This document shows positions 43,132-50,756 of a stretch of DNA of 64,000 nucleotides, piece by piece; positions within the stretch are counted from its first letter, which is position 1, and every line of letters starts with the position of its first letter. The notes below the pieces were generated by a model. The model saw only the letters and a list, made by a program, of their open reading frames with translations. It searched no databases and was not told the origin of the DNA. The translations under genes and the position numbers were made by a program. This stretch comes from JACVRW01 sp963821275 (GTDB taxonomy: Bacteria > Actinomycetota > Thermoleophilia > Solirubrobacterales > Thermoleophilaceae): positions 558,001-622,000 of the forward strand of contig CAWGDF010000011.1 of assembly GCA_963821275.1 (NCBI GenBank). Reading direction: 5' to 3'.

Positions 43132-43979
43132 CCTTTCACGCCCCCGTGATCGGGCAGACGGCGGGCGAGGTACGCGGTGGGCGTCGTGCCGGCGAACTCG
43201 CGGAAGTCCCGGTTGAGATGGGCCTGGTCGTAGTAGCCGCAGTCGTAGGCCACCTCCGCCAGGCGCGGCTCGGTCGTCGCTCGCAGCCGCTCGGCCACCC
43301 GGTCGAAGCGGAGTATCCGGGCGAGCGCCTTGGGGGGCATGCCGACGGACATCCGGAAACGCTCGATCAGCCGCCGGTGGCTCCAGCCCAGCTCCTGCGC
43401 CAGCCCGCGCATGCCCACCCGTCCGTGTGTTGCCCGCAGCCTCCCCCAGGCCCAGGTGAGCTCCGGCTGGGGTGCCCGCGCCTCGGCCAGCCGTGCCGCG
43501 AGCACGGAGTCGAGGAAGTCAAAACGCCGCTCCCAGGCCGGCGCATCCCAGAGGCGTCCGATCAACTCGTCGGCTGCGCCGGTACCCAGCAGGTCGTCGA
43601 GTCCGACCGCGCGATTGGTGAGCTCGTGCATCGGCAGCCCGAACAGCAGGTGCGCCCCGATCGGGGTCAGCCGCACTTCGACCCCCTGCTGCTCGCCGTC
43701 ATGCCCGACAAGCGCGGCGCGGTCGTGCAGACCGGCCACGAAGGAGACCGGGCGCGCCGCCGGGCGCTCGGGGTGCACCGGGTCGGGCAGGCTCAGGGCG
43801 GGCCCTGGGCTCAGGATCATCGTCACGTCGGCCGACGGGACCTCGCGGCGGCGCAGCGGGTCGGCGGTACGCTCGCTGTAGCCGGTGTAGTTGCGAACGT
43901 AGCCGCGAAGACGAGGCGGCGCGTCTCGGCTGACCATCTCCCAGCGGGCCCGCTCCGACTGGTGTCGCACCACGTGCAT
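43128..43979 (-). CDS. AraC-family transcriptional regulator
   Basis: A 283-residue protein. The N-terminal half (about 1-170) resembles the DUF6597-type ligand domain found in this AraC branch. The C-terminal half (about 185-275) holds two helix-turn-helix motifs: MRGLAQELGWSHRRLIERFR and LAEVAYDCGYYDQAHLNRDF followed by REFAGTTPTAYL. The start has TAGCCT 9 nt upstream and no ribosome site. It lies alone and its target is unknown. The membrane protein at 42421 is convergent and therefore not an obvious target. Confidence 0.9.
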   Translation of the reverse strand: MHVVRHQSERARWEMVSRDAPPRLRGYVRNYTGYSERTADPLRRREVPSADVTMILSPGPALSLPDPVHPERPAARPVSFVAGLHDRAALVGHDGEQQGVEVRLTPIGAHLLFGLPMHELTNRAVGLDDLLGTGAADELIGRLWDAPAWERRFDFLDSVLAARLAEARAPQPELTWAWGRLRATHGRVGMRGLAQELGWSHRRLIERFRMSVGMPPKALARILRFDRVAERLRATTEPRLAEVAYDCGYYDQAHLNRDFREFAGTTPTAYLARRLPDHGGVKG

Positions 43980-44054
43980 CTGGTCACCAGGCTACCCGCG
44001 ACCGAGTTGCCCGCCTCGTGCCGGTCCTGCTCGGCGGGGCGAAGGGTAGGCAGG

Positions 44055-44303
44055 TCAGCTGCTCGAGGCCTTGCCCCCCTTGCGTCCGGCCCTCTGCTTC
44101 TGGGCCCGGTTGCCGCCGCTGCCGGACCCGCTGCTCTTGCGGCTGCGGCTGCTGCCGCCGCCGCTGCCGGACCGCTTGCCCCCCTTGCTGGAGGCATCCG
44201 GGGTATTGGCGATTGCCGCCGCCCGGCTCTTGCTCATGCCCTTCTTGCGCAGGCCCTCGTACTGCTTGTCGTCTTTGACGCTAGGCCCGTGGTCCTTGGC
44301 CAT
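44055..44303 (-). CDS. Small basic Gly/Ser-rich protein (DUF7218-like)
   Basis: An 82-residue protein starting MAKDHGPSVKDDKQYEGLRKKGMSK in two blocks (the first 13 and the next 12 residues), then RAAAIANTPDASSKGG and a long disordered Lys/Arg/Ser/Gly tail ending AQKQRAGRKGGKASSS. This N-terminal pattern is a widespread small-protein family found across bacteria, with a helical hairpin predicted to bind nucleic acid and no proven function. GAGGTGAGG precedes the ATG. Its low-complexity tail gives very strong codon bias. It is not part of an obvious operon. Confidence 0.78.
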   Translation of the reverse strand: MAKDHGPSVKDDKQYEGLRKKGMSKSRAAAIANTPDASSKGGKRSGSGGGSSRSRKSSGSGSGGNRAQKQRAGRKGGKASSS

Positions 44304-44408
44304 GTCGTCCTCACCTCGCTTTCAGCCGCCGGTGGCCTGGCGTTCGGATACCCGAGGCAGCCGCGCGAACACACGGCTGGTCGAGAAGGAGGGTGGCGCC
44401 GAGGAGGG

Positions 44409-44786
44409 CTACGGATGGGCGAGGCGGTACTGGGCCGTGCCGTACTCGGTGCCAGGGGTACCCGGCGCGCCGGTGACGGGGACGCTCGTGCCCGTCTGGG
44501 AGGCCTTGCTGCCTCGGAGCTCGAGGCCGGAGCTGGAAGGCGCCGGCGCGCCGGTGACGGGGGCGCTCGTGCCCGACTGGGAGGCCTTGCTGCCTCGGAG
44601 CTCGAGGCCGGAGCTGGAAGGCGCCGGCGCCTCGACCACGACGACGTCGGCCGCGGCGGGCTGGAGGCTGGTGTCGTGGTTGTCGAGCAGCGCGTAGGCC
44701 CCGGTGGCGGCACCCGCGCCCACGACCAGCGCGAGGACGGGAGCCAGCAGGCTGCGAGTCTGAGGGAGGCGCTCTGCGTATTGCAT
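44409..44786 (-). CDS. Membrane-anchored protein with two 27-residue tandem repeats (MQYAERLP family)
   Basis: A 125-residue protein. An N-terminal segment, MQYAERLPQTRSLLAPVLAL then VVGAGAATGAYALLD, gives one transmembrane helix. Two nearly identical 27-residue units follow (SSSGLELRGSKASQ and SGTSAPVTGAPAP within each), then a Gly/Pro tail. A paralogue with the same N-terminus but a different repeat lies at 48214-48639. The tail is probably extracytoplasmic and disordered. I recognise no characterised family. A GGAGG sequence lies upstream of the ATG. Confidence 0.72.
   Translation of the reverse strand: MQYAERLPQTRSLLAPVLALVVGAGAATGAYALLDNHDTSLQPAAADVVVVEAPAPSSSGLELRGSKASQSGTSAPVTGAPAPSSSGLELRGSKASQTGTSVPVTGAPGTPGTEYGTAQYRLAHP
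44466..44627. repeat. Tandem 81-bp repeat, two copies, inside the MQYAERLP gene
   Basis: Units 44466-44546 and 44547-44627 differ at only a few positions and keep the reading frame (81 bp is 27 codons). No spacers separate them, so this is an intragenic repeat that can expand or shrink by slippage or recombination. Confidence 0.9.
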
Positions 44787-44869
44787 GTGCCCCTTCTACC
44801 TCCAAAACCGCGAGAAAAGTGAGAGGCTGATCACACTCCGGGCACTCGCGGGCGGAGGGCGGGTGCGGC

Positions 44870-44875
44870 TATGGT
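44870..44875 (+). promoter_or_regulatory. Candidate -10 box of the PAS/MBL operon
   Basis: TATGGT lies 7 nt before GTG 44883. It contains the in-frame ATG at 44871, which argues that the GTG is the real start. Confidence 0.4.
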
Positions 44876-44882
44876 CTCCCCG

Positions 44883-45281
44883 GTGACTCAAGGGCAACGG
44901 CCCGTCGAGCTGATCTTGGCGCGGAACCTGATCGCGACGCTGTCCACGCCCGGCTTCCTGGTGGACGAGGAGGGGATCGTCGTCTTCTTCAACGACGCCG
45001 CCAGCGTGCTGCTCGGCGTGCGCTTCGAGGAGGTCGGGCAGATGGGCCCGGATGAGTGGGGCACGGCGTTCGGCCCGTTCGACGAGAACGGGGTCAAGGT
45101 GCCGGTCGAGGACATGCCGCTCACGATCGCGCTGCGGCAGGGCCGCCCGGCTCACTCCCGCTTCAAGATCCGCTCGCTGAAGGGAGCGGAGAACGACATC
45201 GAGGCGGCTGCTCTGCCGATCCTGGCCGTGGGCGGCACGCGCGGGGCGATGGTCTTCTTCTGGGAGAGAGAGGACGCTTGA
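44883..45281 (+). CDS. Stand-alone PAS-domain protein
   Basis: A protein of about 132 residues, a single PAS fold: ATLSTPGFLVDEEGIVVFFNDAA near the N-terminus and a beta scaffold ending GGTRGAMVFFWERED. PAS domains sense redox state, light or small ligands; without an output domain it must signal to a partner. The next gene, a metallo-beta-lactamase-fold hydrolase, starts within its stop codon (TTGA), so the two are translationally coupled and likely interact. GTG 44883 is preferred over ATG 44871 because of the TATGGT box. Confidence 0.82.
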   Translation: MTQGQRPVELILARNLIATLSTPGFLVDEEGIVVFFNDAASVLLGVRFEEVGQMGPDEWGTAFGPFDENGVKVPVEDMPLTIALRQGRPAHSRFKIRSLKGAENDIEAAALPILAVGGTRGAMVFFWEREDA

Positions 45282-46153
45282 GGGTCACGATCTGGGGCAC
45301 GCGGGGCTCCGTCCCGTCGCCCGGGCCCGAGACGGTCCGCTACGGCGGCAACACCTCCTGCGTGCAGGTCACCCTCTCCGACGGCACCGTGCTGGCGCTC
45401 GACGCGGGCACCGGCATTCGCAACATGGGCCTGGCCCTCGGTGAGCAGGAGCGCCCGATGACCATCCTCCTCACCCACCTCCACATGGATCACATCCAGG
45501 GGCTGATGTTCTTCGCGCCGGCGTTCAACCCGGCCGCCGAGATCGCGATCTGGGGACCCGAGGCCCCCGACGCCCCCCTGCGTGACCGCATCGCCCGCTA
45601 CATCTCCGCCCCGCTGTCGCCGGTGGAGGTACGCGAGCTGCCGTGCCACGTGTCCTTCCACGAGGCCTCGGAGACCGAATGGGAGATCGGCACAGCCACC
45701 GTGCGCGCCGCCTCGGTCACTCACCGTGGGCCCACTCTCGGCTATCGGATCACCGAGGGCGACACGTCGCTCTGCTACATCCCGGACCACGAGCCCGCGC
45801 TGGGCACCGAGCTGGAGCAGGACGAGCCGGAGTGGATCTCGGGCTTCGGCCTGGCCCAGGGCGCGACGCTTCTCCTGCACGACGGCCAGTACACCGACGA
45901 GGAGTACCTGGCCCGCGTGGGCTGGGGTCACTCATCGCTCGACGACGCGCTCGTGTTCGCCCGCCGGGTCGAGGCCGAGCGCGTGCTGCTCTGCCATCAC
46001 GATCCGCTTCACAGCGACGAGCTCCTGGACGGCCTGCAGGGCCTGGCACTCGAGCGCTGGGCGGAGCTCGGCGGCGAGCCAGGACGGCTTGAGCTGGCGT
46101 GGGAGCGCCAGGAGCTGACCGTCAACTCGGCGCGCTCGCCATCGGCCTGGTAG
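45278..46153 (+). CDS. Metallo-beta-lactamase-fold hydrolase
   Basis: A 291-residue MBL-fold protein of the RNase Z/PhnP-like branch. It starts IWGTRGSVPSPG and has the metal motif THLHMDH (His67, His69, Asp71, His72), further ligands in SVTHRG, IPDHEP and LLLHDGQYT, and a C-terminal CHHDP. This branch hydrolyses phosphodiesters, including cyclic ones. Coupling to the PAS gene suggests a sensor-regulated phosphodiesterase, which is inference. The TTG start overlaps the PAS stop. Confidence 0.87.
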   Translation: MRVTIWGTRGSVPSPGPETVRYGGNTSCVQVTLSDGTVLALDAGTGIRNMGLALGEQERPMTILLTHLHMDHIQGLMFFAPAFNPAAEIAIWGPEAPDAPLRDRIARYISAPLSPVEVRELPCHVSFHEASETEWEIGTATVRAASVTHRGPTLGYRITEGDTSLCYIPDHEPALGTELEQDEPEWISGFGLAQGATLLLHDGQYTDEEYLARVGWGHSSLDDALVFARRVEAERVLLCHHDPLHSDELLDGLQGLALERWAELGGEPGRLELAWERQELTVNSARSPSAW

Positions 46154-46162
46154 ACAGCCGTT

Positions 46163-47128
46163 ATGGATATTGCTGAGCGCCGGCGGCGGCGGGAGGAGCT
46201 GCGCCGGCGAACGGCCCGCCGGAGGCGCGTGGCAGCGGGGGTTGCCGTGCTGGCGATCGTGGGGGGCCTGGTGCTGCTGGGCTCGACCTTCGCGGGCTCC
46301 GACGACGACGGACGGGAGGCCGAGGAGGCCGAGGCTCCACCGCCCGAGCTGCCGCGAGGGGGACGGCGCATCTTCCCCGATTGGCGCGTGGTCGCCTTCT
46401 ACGGCGCGCCCCAGGACGAGGAGCTCGGCGCGCTCGGAATCGGCCGCCCGGCGGCGGCCGGCCGCCGCCTCGCCCGGCAGGCGCGGGCGTACCGCGTCGG
46501 CGACCGGCCGGTGCTCCCGGCCTTCGAGCTGATCGCCACGATCGTGCAGGCAGCCCCTGGCGACGACGGGGATCACGCTCACCGCCAGTCGCCCGCGGTG
46601 ATCCGCCGCTACCTGCGGGTCGCTCGGCACCAGAAGGCGCTGCTGATTCTCGACATCCAGCCGGGGCAGGCGGACTTCAGGAAGGAGGTGCGCGCTCTGC
46701 GCCCCTTCCTCGAGCAGCCCGACGTCTCGCTCGCGCTCGACCCGGAATGGAGCATGGACCCGGGCGAGCTGCCCGGCCAGTCGATCGGCTCGACCGACGC
46801 CGCGACCATCAACGCCGTCGGCCGCGAGCTGTCACGGATCGTCCGGCGCGGCGACCTTCCCCAGAAGCTGCTCGTGATCCATCGCTTCACCGCCGACATG
46901 ATCGAGAACGAGAACCGGCTCAGGAGCTACCCCGGTGTGGCCCTGACCGTGAACGTCGACGGCTTCGGCGACCGGCCGAACAAGATCTCCAAGTACCACG
47001 AGTTCACCCGCGGCCGGCGTGACCGCCACCACGGCTTCAAGCTCTTCTACCGCGAGGACCTCAACCTGATGACGCCGCAGCGGGTGATGCGGCTGCGGCC
47101 GCGGCCCGAGCTGGTCGTCTACGAGTAG
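46163..47128 (+). CDS. Hypothetical secreted or membrane-anchored protein
   Basis: A 321-residue protein. The N-terminus is very arginine-rich (about 1-22), followed by a hydrophobic helix (about 23-44), an acidic Glu/Ala/Pro linker and a globular domain (about 70-321). Segments such as VVAFYGAP, LLILDIQPG, ALDPEWSM, LVIHRFTADMI and ALTVNVDGFGD recur at beta-strand ends, as in a TIM-barrel hydrolase. Asp and Glu in DPEW and D in NVDGFG are candidate catalytic residues. It is probably an extracytoplasmic glycosidase-like protein, but the family is not one I can name. ATG 46163 follows the MBL gene by 9 nt. Confidence 0.72.
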   Translation: MDIAERRRRREELRRRTARRRRVAAGVAVLAIVGGLVLLGSTFAGSDDDGREAEEAEAPPPELPRGGRRIFPDWRVVAFYGAPQDEELGALGIGRPAAAGRRLARQARAYRVGDRPVLPAFELIATIVQAAPGDDGDHAHRQSPAVIRRYLRVARHQKALLILDIQPGQADFRKEVRALRPFLEQPDVSLALDPEWSMDPGELPGQSIGSTDAATINAVGRELSRIVRRGDLPQKLLVIHRFTADMIENENRLRSYPGVALTVNVDGFGDRPNKISKYHEFTRGRRDRHHGFKLFYREDLNLMTPQRVMRLRPRPELVVYE

Positions 47129-47147
47129 CGGTCGTCGGCGGCGGCGG

Positions 47148-47430
47148 TTATGGGCCGGGAGGGGGTTGTGAAAGCTCCCAGGTGACCTCTCCCGTGGCCG
47201 ATTCGTGCTCCTGCTCGCATGCGAGATTGCGGTTCGACGGGTTCGAGGACGTGCAGCTGTACGTCGATGACCGTGTTCGAGCAGCCGCTGCCGGAAGCGC
47301 CGTCCGACCCCCACGTAACCGTCACGTCGGGCTGGACCATGAAGGTGGGATACGGGTTCCAGCGGGCGTCCGGCGTCGACTGGGAAACCGCCTGGATCGG
47401 CGCCCTGCCGCGCCAACTAGAACACACCCG
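47148..47430 (-). pseudogene. Relic of an exported beta-rich domain, frameshifted
   Basis: The minus strand reads TVTWGSDGASGSGCSNTVID then VQLHVLEPVEP in one frame. After a one-base shift near 47218 it continues CEQEHESATGEVTWELSQPP to a stop at 47148. Both pieces look like the end of a secreted Ig- or lectin-like domain, with cysteines. No start or signal peptide is visible. The rest of the 47129-47533 gap shows no other convincing feature. Confidence 0.35.
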
Positions 47431-47533
47431 CTGACATTCCACGGACGTTTCGCTGACCTCCCGCTGACGCCCATCCGGCGGACGGGCGTGGCGAGCCGGC
47501 GACCCGCCCACCCCCCGTTCCCCGTGTCAACGC

Positions 47534-48028
47534 TCATCGCCAGCGCGCGATGCCTTCGCCGCCGACCGGGTCGTCTGGCGGTGGGCCGAGCGCGGCGATC
47601 CGCTCGCGTGCGGCCTCGACCTCCGCCGGGTCGTCGCCGCGCAGCAGGTCGTAGTTCTCCTGCCCCGCGGGATACGCGCCGACGACGGTGAAGCCCGCGT
47701 CCGAGCTCGCACGGCGGTGTCCGGTCCCGGCGGGCAGCACCAGCACGTCCCCGGCGGACACCTCGTAAGCCTCTCCTTGCGGTCCGCCGAGCTCGAGCGC
47801 CGCTCGGCCGGCGACGACCGCGAGCGCCTCGTGCGAGGTGGAGTGGAAGTGGTGAAAGCCGAACACCCCGTCCACCCACGAGCCGCCCCAGCCGTGCTGC
47901 GCGAACAGCCGGCGGGCGGCCTCAGCGCCGGCGACCGCCGCGTCGACGCCGTGGTAGATGAGCACCGGGAAGCGCGGGTTGTTCGGGATCCGGTCCCCGG
48001 GCGGCGCGTGCCAAACGTCGAGCCGCAT
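47534..48028 (-). CDS. Cupin-like protein (YjlB-type)
   Basis: A 164-residue single cupin. It starts RLDVWHAPPGDRIPNNPRFP, a segment typical of the YjlB branch, then HFHSTSHEALAVVAGRA with candidate metal ligands His and Glu, and GDVLVLPAGTGHR as second motif. The C-terminus has DPAEVEAARERIAALGPPPDDP. The ATG at 48028 matches the family start and has TAACGT 10 nt upstream; the frame is open further upstream. The ligand is unknown. A hairpin terminator isolates it from the upstream gene. Confidence 0.85.
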   Translation of the reverse strand: MRLDVWHAPPGDRIPNNPRFPVLIYHGVDAAVAGAEAARRLFAQHGWGGSWVDGVFGFHHFHSTSHEALAVVAGRAALELGGPQGEAYEVSAGDVLVLPAGTGHRRASSDAGFTVVGAYPAGQENYDLLRGDDPAEVEAARERIAALGPPPDDPVGGEGIARWR

Positions 48029-48105
48029 GACGCTCCGTACGTTAGGGGTGCAATAGGACCCAAACGTACGGCGCGTGAGCGACCTCGGCCGAGCCAAGAA
48101 AAGGC

Positions 48106-48141
48106 GCGGGGGGCAAGCCGGGCAGGTGGCTCGCCCCCCGC
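48106..48141 (-). terminator. Hairpin terminator after the second MQYAERLP-family gene
   Basis: A 14-bp stem (GCGGGGGGCAAGCC and GGCTCGCCCCCCGC, one mismatch) flanks an 8-nt loop. It lies 72 nt beyond the stop of the minus-strand gene at 48214 and before the promoter of the cupin gene. Confidence 0.6.
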
Positions 48142-48213
48142 TGCCGCTGTGGCGCGAGTCCGCGCCGCAGATCAGTTCGGCCCGGGCTCCGGTCCCGGCG
48201 GGATCAACCGCTT

Positions 48214-48639
48214 CTACCGAGCGGACTCCGGGCGCGGCGCGACCGCGGCGGCGGTGGACGCCTCGTTCTTGGTCTCAGCCACCGGAGCGGACGGCGAGGA
48301 CGTGATCGCGGCGGCGGTGGCCGCCTCGTTCTTGGTCTCAGCCACCGGAGCAGACGGCGAGGACGTGATCGCGGCGGCGGTGGCCGCCTCGTTCTTGGTC
48401 TCAGCCACCGGAGCAGACGGCGAGGACGTGATCGCGGCGGCGATGGCCGCCTCGTTCTTGGTCTCGGCCACCGTTCCCGGCGCCGGCACCTCGGCGACGA
48501 TCACCTCGGGCTCGCCGACGACAACGGTCTCGCTGTCGAGCAGGGCGTAGGCCCCCGTGGCGGCGGCGGCCCCAACGGCCAGCGCGAGCACGGGACCAAG
48601 GAACCTCCTGCTATTGGGTAGGCGCTCTGCGTACTGCAT
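48214..48639 (-). CDS. Membrane-anchored protein with 21-residue tandem repeats (MQYAERLP family)
   Basis: A 141-residue paralogue of the protein at 44409-44786. The shared N-terminus (MQYAERLPNSRRFLGPVLAL then AVGAAAATGAYALLD) forms one membrane helix. The tail carries three full 21-residue units (VAETKNEAATAAAITSSPSA plus one residue) and a partial fourth. The repeat sequence is unrelated to that of the paralogue although the anchor is nearly the same. AGGAGG lies 8 nt before ATG 48639, which I prefer over the in-frame GTG 48648. The Ala/Glu-rich tail may form a helix. Function unknown. Confidence 0.72.
   Translation of the reverse strand: MQYAERLPNSRRFLGPVLALAVGAAAATGAYALLDSETVVVGEPEVIVAEVPAPGTVAETKNEAAIAAAITSSPSAPVAETKNEAATAAAITSSPSAPVAETKNEAATAAAITSSPSAPVAETKNEASTAAAVAPRPESAR
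48261..48473. repeat. Tandem 63-bp repeat, 3.4 copies, inside the second MQYAERLP gene
   Basis: Units start at 48261, 48324, 48387 and 48450 (the last partial). They differ by one or two substitutions each and keep the frame. The near identity implies recent expansion. There are no spacers, so it is not a CRISPR array. Confidence 0.92.
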
Positions 48640-48787
48640 TGAGGTCACCTCCTGGGTAGGGGTCGCGCCGCCGAGGACCCGGAGGCTGGATGCCTGCGGG
48701 CTGCGAGTGAGGGAAGCGGGCGGCGAGACCGGTAACTCCTGTTCGCTCCTTCCTATGTCAGGTCACGCGCCGGCAGTGCGAGCTTCG

Positions 48788-49083
48788 TCACAGAAGGCGC
48801 AGAAGCGCCGTCGTTGCGGCGGCAACCACCACGCAGCCGACGATGGAGCCGGTGCGCCACGCCACGAGGCCGCCCGCGAGCCACCCCGACGGTGTCCGCG
48901 CCCAGAGCAAGCCGCTGGCCGTCGGCCAGAGATCTGCGTGGCCACCAGGGCGGCGAGCAGCGCCGGGGCCATCAGCACGACGATGCCGGTGAACCAGCGC
49001 GGCAGCGCGCGCCCGCCGAGCGCGATCGGCCCCGCGGCCTTGATGGCGGCCGTGATCAGCGCGCAGCCCCCGATCACCGCCAC
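48788..49083 (-). pseudogene. azlD: AzlD-family branched-chain amino acid exporter subunit, two frameshifts
   Basis: A small membrane protein, about 97 residues if corrected. GGCALITAAIKAAGPIALGG and WFTGIVVLMAPALLAALVAT are in the first frame. An extra base near 48926 leads to ADGQRLALGADTVGVA and another near 48878 leads to AGGLVAWRTGSIVGCVVVAA then TTALLRLL. Both shifts are +1 in the gene direction. The start is GTG 49083 or a CTG overlapping the azlC stop. Sequencing error is likely because the three segments join seamlessly. Confidence 0.72.
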
Positions 49084-49091
49084 GCTCGTGC

Positions 49092-49727
49092 TCAGCGGGC
49101 CTCCTCCCCACGGCGTGACCAAAGGCCCACGAGCGTGGCGAGGCTCGCCACGAGTACGGGAATTCCCGGCGGCGCCACCGGCACGAGCACCAGCGCGATC
49201 AGGGCTCCGAGCGCAGCCACGCCCAGCGCGCGTGGGCTGCGGACCTCGGCGATCAGGAGAGCGAGGAAGAAAGCCGGATACACGGCGTCGAGGCCCAGCG
49301 CCTCGGGGTCGCCCAGGGCGTCGCCCCACATCGCCCCGGCGAAGGTCCCGCTCACCCAGGCGACGTACTGGATCGCGGAGGAGCCGAAGAGGAGGCCGCG
49401 GTCGAAGCTGCCGTCACCGCGGGCGGCGAGAGCCCAGGACGCGTCGACGACCGTCTGGCCCTGGGCGCCCCGGGAAAGCGCACCTCCCGGCAACGAGGGC
49501 GCCAGCGCCACCCCCATCGGCAGAAAGCGCGAGTTCATCAGCGCGGCTGCGGCCACCGCCGCGCCCGCAGTGCCTCCCGAGGCCAGGATCGCAATGGCCG
49601 CGAACTGGGCGGAGCCGGCGAACACGATCGCCGACATCACGACCGCCGCCGTCGCCGACAGGCCCGCGCCCTGGGCCACCACGCCGAACGACAGCGCCAG
49701 CAGGCCCCCGGCCACGCCGAAGGGCAC
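49092..49727 (-). CDS. azlC: AzlC-family branched-chain amino acid exporter, large subunit
   Basis: A 211-residue membrane protein with about five hydrophobic segments. The AzlC signature appears in FGVVAQGAGLSATAAVVMSA, IVFAGSAQFAAIAIL and a conserved LMNSRFLPMGVAL. With AzlD it exports valine, leucine, isoleucine and related compounds. GTG 49727 is the first usable start; the family homology (SFLDGLRAG) extends about ten codons further upstream without a start codon, so the true start may be non-canonical or lost. It is followed by azlD on the same strand. Confidence 0.87.
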   Translation of the reverse strand: MPFGVAGGLLALSFGVVAQGAGLSATAAVVMSAIVFAGSAQFAAIAILASGGTAGAAVAAAALMNSRFLPMGVALAPSLPGGALSRGAQGQTVVDASWALAARGDGSFDRGLLFGSSAIQYVAWVSGTFAGAMWGDALGDPEALGLDAVYPAFFLALLIAEVRSPRALGVAALGALIALVLVPVAPPGIPVLVASLATLVGLWSRRGEEAR

Positions 49728-49772
49728 GCCGGCGCGCAGCCCGTCCAGGAAGCTGGAAGAAGGAGCCGCTTG

Positions 49773-50051
49773 CTAGCCCCGGTTCAGGCGCCGCCGATCC
49801 GGGCCGGCACCCAGCCCGCTCCGCTCCGCGACCACCAGGAGTCCCACAGACGCGATCACGGCGCAGACGAAGCCGATCACGTTCAGCTCCCAGATCGAGC
49901 CCGTGCCCAGCAGGTTCGCGATCGTCCCGCCGATGATCGAGCCGACCACCCCGATGAGCAGGGTCCAGAGGATTCCTATGTTCTGCTTGCCGGGAAGCAG
50001 CAGGCGCGCGAGGGCGCCGATGATCAAGCCGGCCACGATAAATCCGATCAT
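49773..50051 (-). CDS. GlsB/YeaQ/YmgE-family stress-response membrane protein
   Basis: A 92-residue transglycosylase-associated (Tag) membrane protein with three hydrophobic helices. The family motifs are GFIVAGLIIGALARLLLPG and GVVGSIIGGTIANLLG. Members are induced under general stress; their molecular role is unclear. A TATCGT hexamer lies 7 nt before ATG 50051, suggesting a leaderless message. It diverges from the PH-domain gene. It is followed by azlC on the same strand after 45 nt. Confidence 0.9.
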   Translation of the reverse strand: MIGFIVAGLIIGALARLLLPGKQNIGILWTLLIGVVGSIIGGTIANLLGTGSIWELNVIGFVCAVIASVGLLVVAERSGLGAGPDRRRLNRG

Positions 50052-50058
50052 GGACCAG

Positions 50059-50095
50059 ACGATAGTGACTCGGCCGCCCGGCGCCGGACTATTCT
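50059..50095. promoter_or_regulatory. Divergent -10 hexamers (GlsB-like / PH-domain gene)
   Basis: Minus-strand TATCGT (50064-50059) lies 7 nt before the GlsB-like ATG. Plus-strand TATTCT (50090-50095) lies 7 nt before ATG 50103. The spacing is identical on both sides and there are no ribosome sites. Confidence 0.5.
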
Positions 50096-50102
50096 TCGCC
50101 GT

Positions 50103-50588
50103 ATGCAGCAGGCGTCCGAGCTGCGCGACGGAGAGCGCTCGCTCTACGAGGGCCGGCCCGCGTGGCGGGCGCTGATGGCCTTCTACGCCGGCGGCCTGCT
50201 GCTGGCCGTCGTGGTGTTCGTGATCGTGGGGCTGCTCGTGGGAGAGGTGGCGCTGGGGCTGATCGCCGCGCTTGTGATCGCGGGGCTCACGCTGGTCATC
50301 GGCTACGTCCGGCGCATGTTCACCCACTACCTGATCACCGACCAGCGGCTGCGCATCAGCCGCGGGATGGTCCGCAAGCGCGTGAGCGAGACGCGCCTCG
50401 AGCGCGTGCAGAACGTCAACTTCGAACAGAGCGTCCTGGACCGGCTCTTCCGGGTCGGGAACGTGGGCTTCGAGACCGCCGGCACCGACGCCTCCGAGTT
50501 CCGCTTCGAGTGGGTGACCGATCCCGATCAGGTGGTGCGGGCAGTCCACGACGCTACGTCGCAGCAGGGACCGCCGGCGCGGCTCTAG
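50103..50588 (+). CDS. Bacterial PH-domain (YdbT/YdbS-like) membrane protein
   Basis: A 161-residue protein. Two adjacent transmembrane helices (about 21-62) follow an N-terminal ERSLYEGRPAWRAL. After them comes a bacterial PH domain (about 65-150), with HYLITDQRLRISRGMVRKRV and LERVQNVNFEQSVLDRLFRV then GNVGFETAG. This layout is typical of the bPH2/YdbT family, which acts at the membrane, probably in lipid or stress homeostasis. The start is supported by TATTCT 7 nt upstream. Confidence 0.88.
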   Translation: MQQASELRDGERSLYEGRPAWRALMAFYAGGLLLAVVVFVIVGLLVGEVALGLIAALVIAGLTLVIGYVRRMFTHYLITDQRLRISRGMVRKRVSETRLERVQNVNFEQSVLDRLFRVGNVGFETAGTDASEFRFEWVTDPDQVVRAVHDATSQQGPPARL

Positions 50589-50709
50589 CGGGCGGCGGCG
50601 GGGCCGCGGGGACGCCGCGGCCAAACGTCACGCCGAGCGTCGTCCCCGCCGTGTGGGTGACGTTGGATGGAGGGTTCTGCCCCTTCCTCAAATCCGCCGC
50701 CACGGCGGC

Positions 50710-50740
50710 TTGACATGCAGGTATTTACCTGCATAAACTC
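50710..50740 (+). promoter_or_regulatory. Promoter with ArsR-type operator before the ArsR-SRPBCC gene
   Basis: TTGACA (50710-50715) and CATAAA (50732-50737) are 16 nt apart. Between them and touching both is a 20-bp palindrome (50715-50734) with arms ATGCAGGTA and TACCTGCAT around TT. Another CTGCAGG half-site lies at 50741-50747. An ArsR-family protein bound here would block the promoter, so the downstream gene is probably self-repressed. Confidence 0.8.
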
Positions 50741-50756
50741 CTGCAGGTGACGCTGG

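Noticed and set aside
47231..47250. A GGTTCGA-type sequence as part of a tRNA gene
   Set aside because: No acceptor stem or anticodon arm could be formed around it, and no other tRNA-like segment was seen in the window.
47182..47691. Plus-strand frames in the gap after the 46163 gene
   Set aside because: They have no ribosome site or motif. The minus strand shows better, though broken, coding features.
48261..48473. CRISPR-like regular repeats
   Set aside because: The 63-bp units are directly adjacent without spacers and lie in frame within a protein gene.
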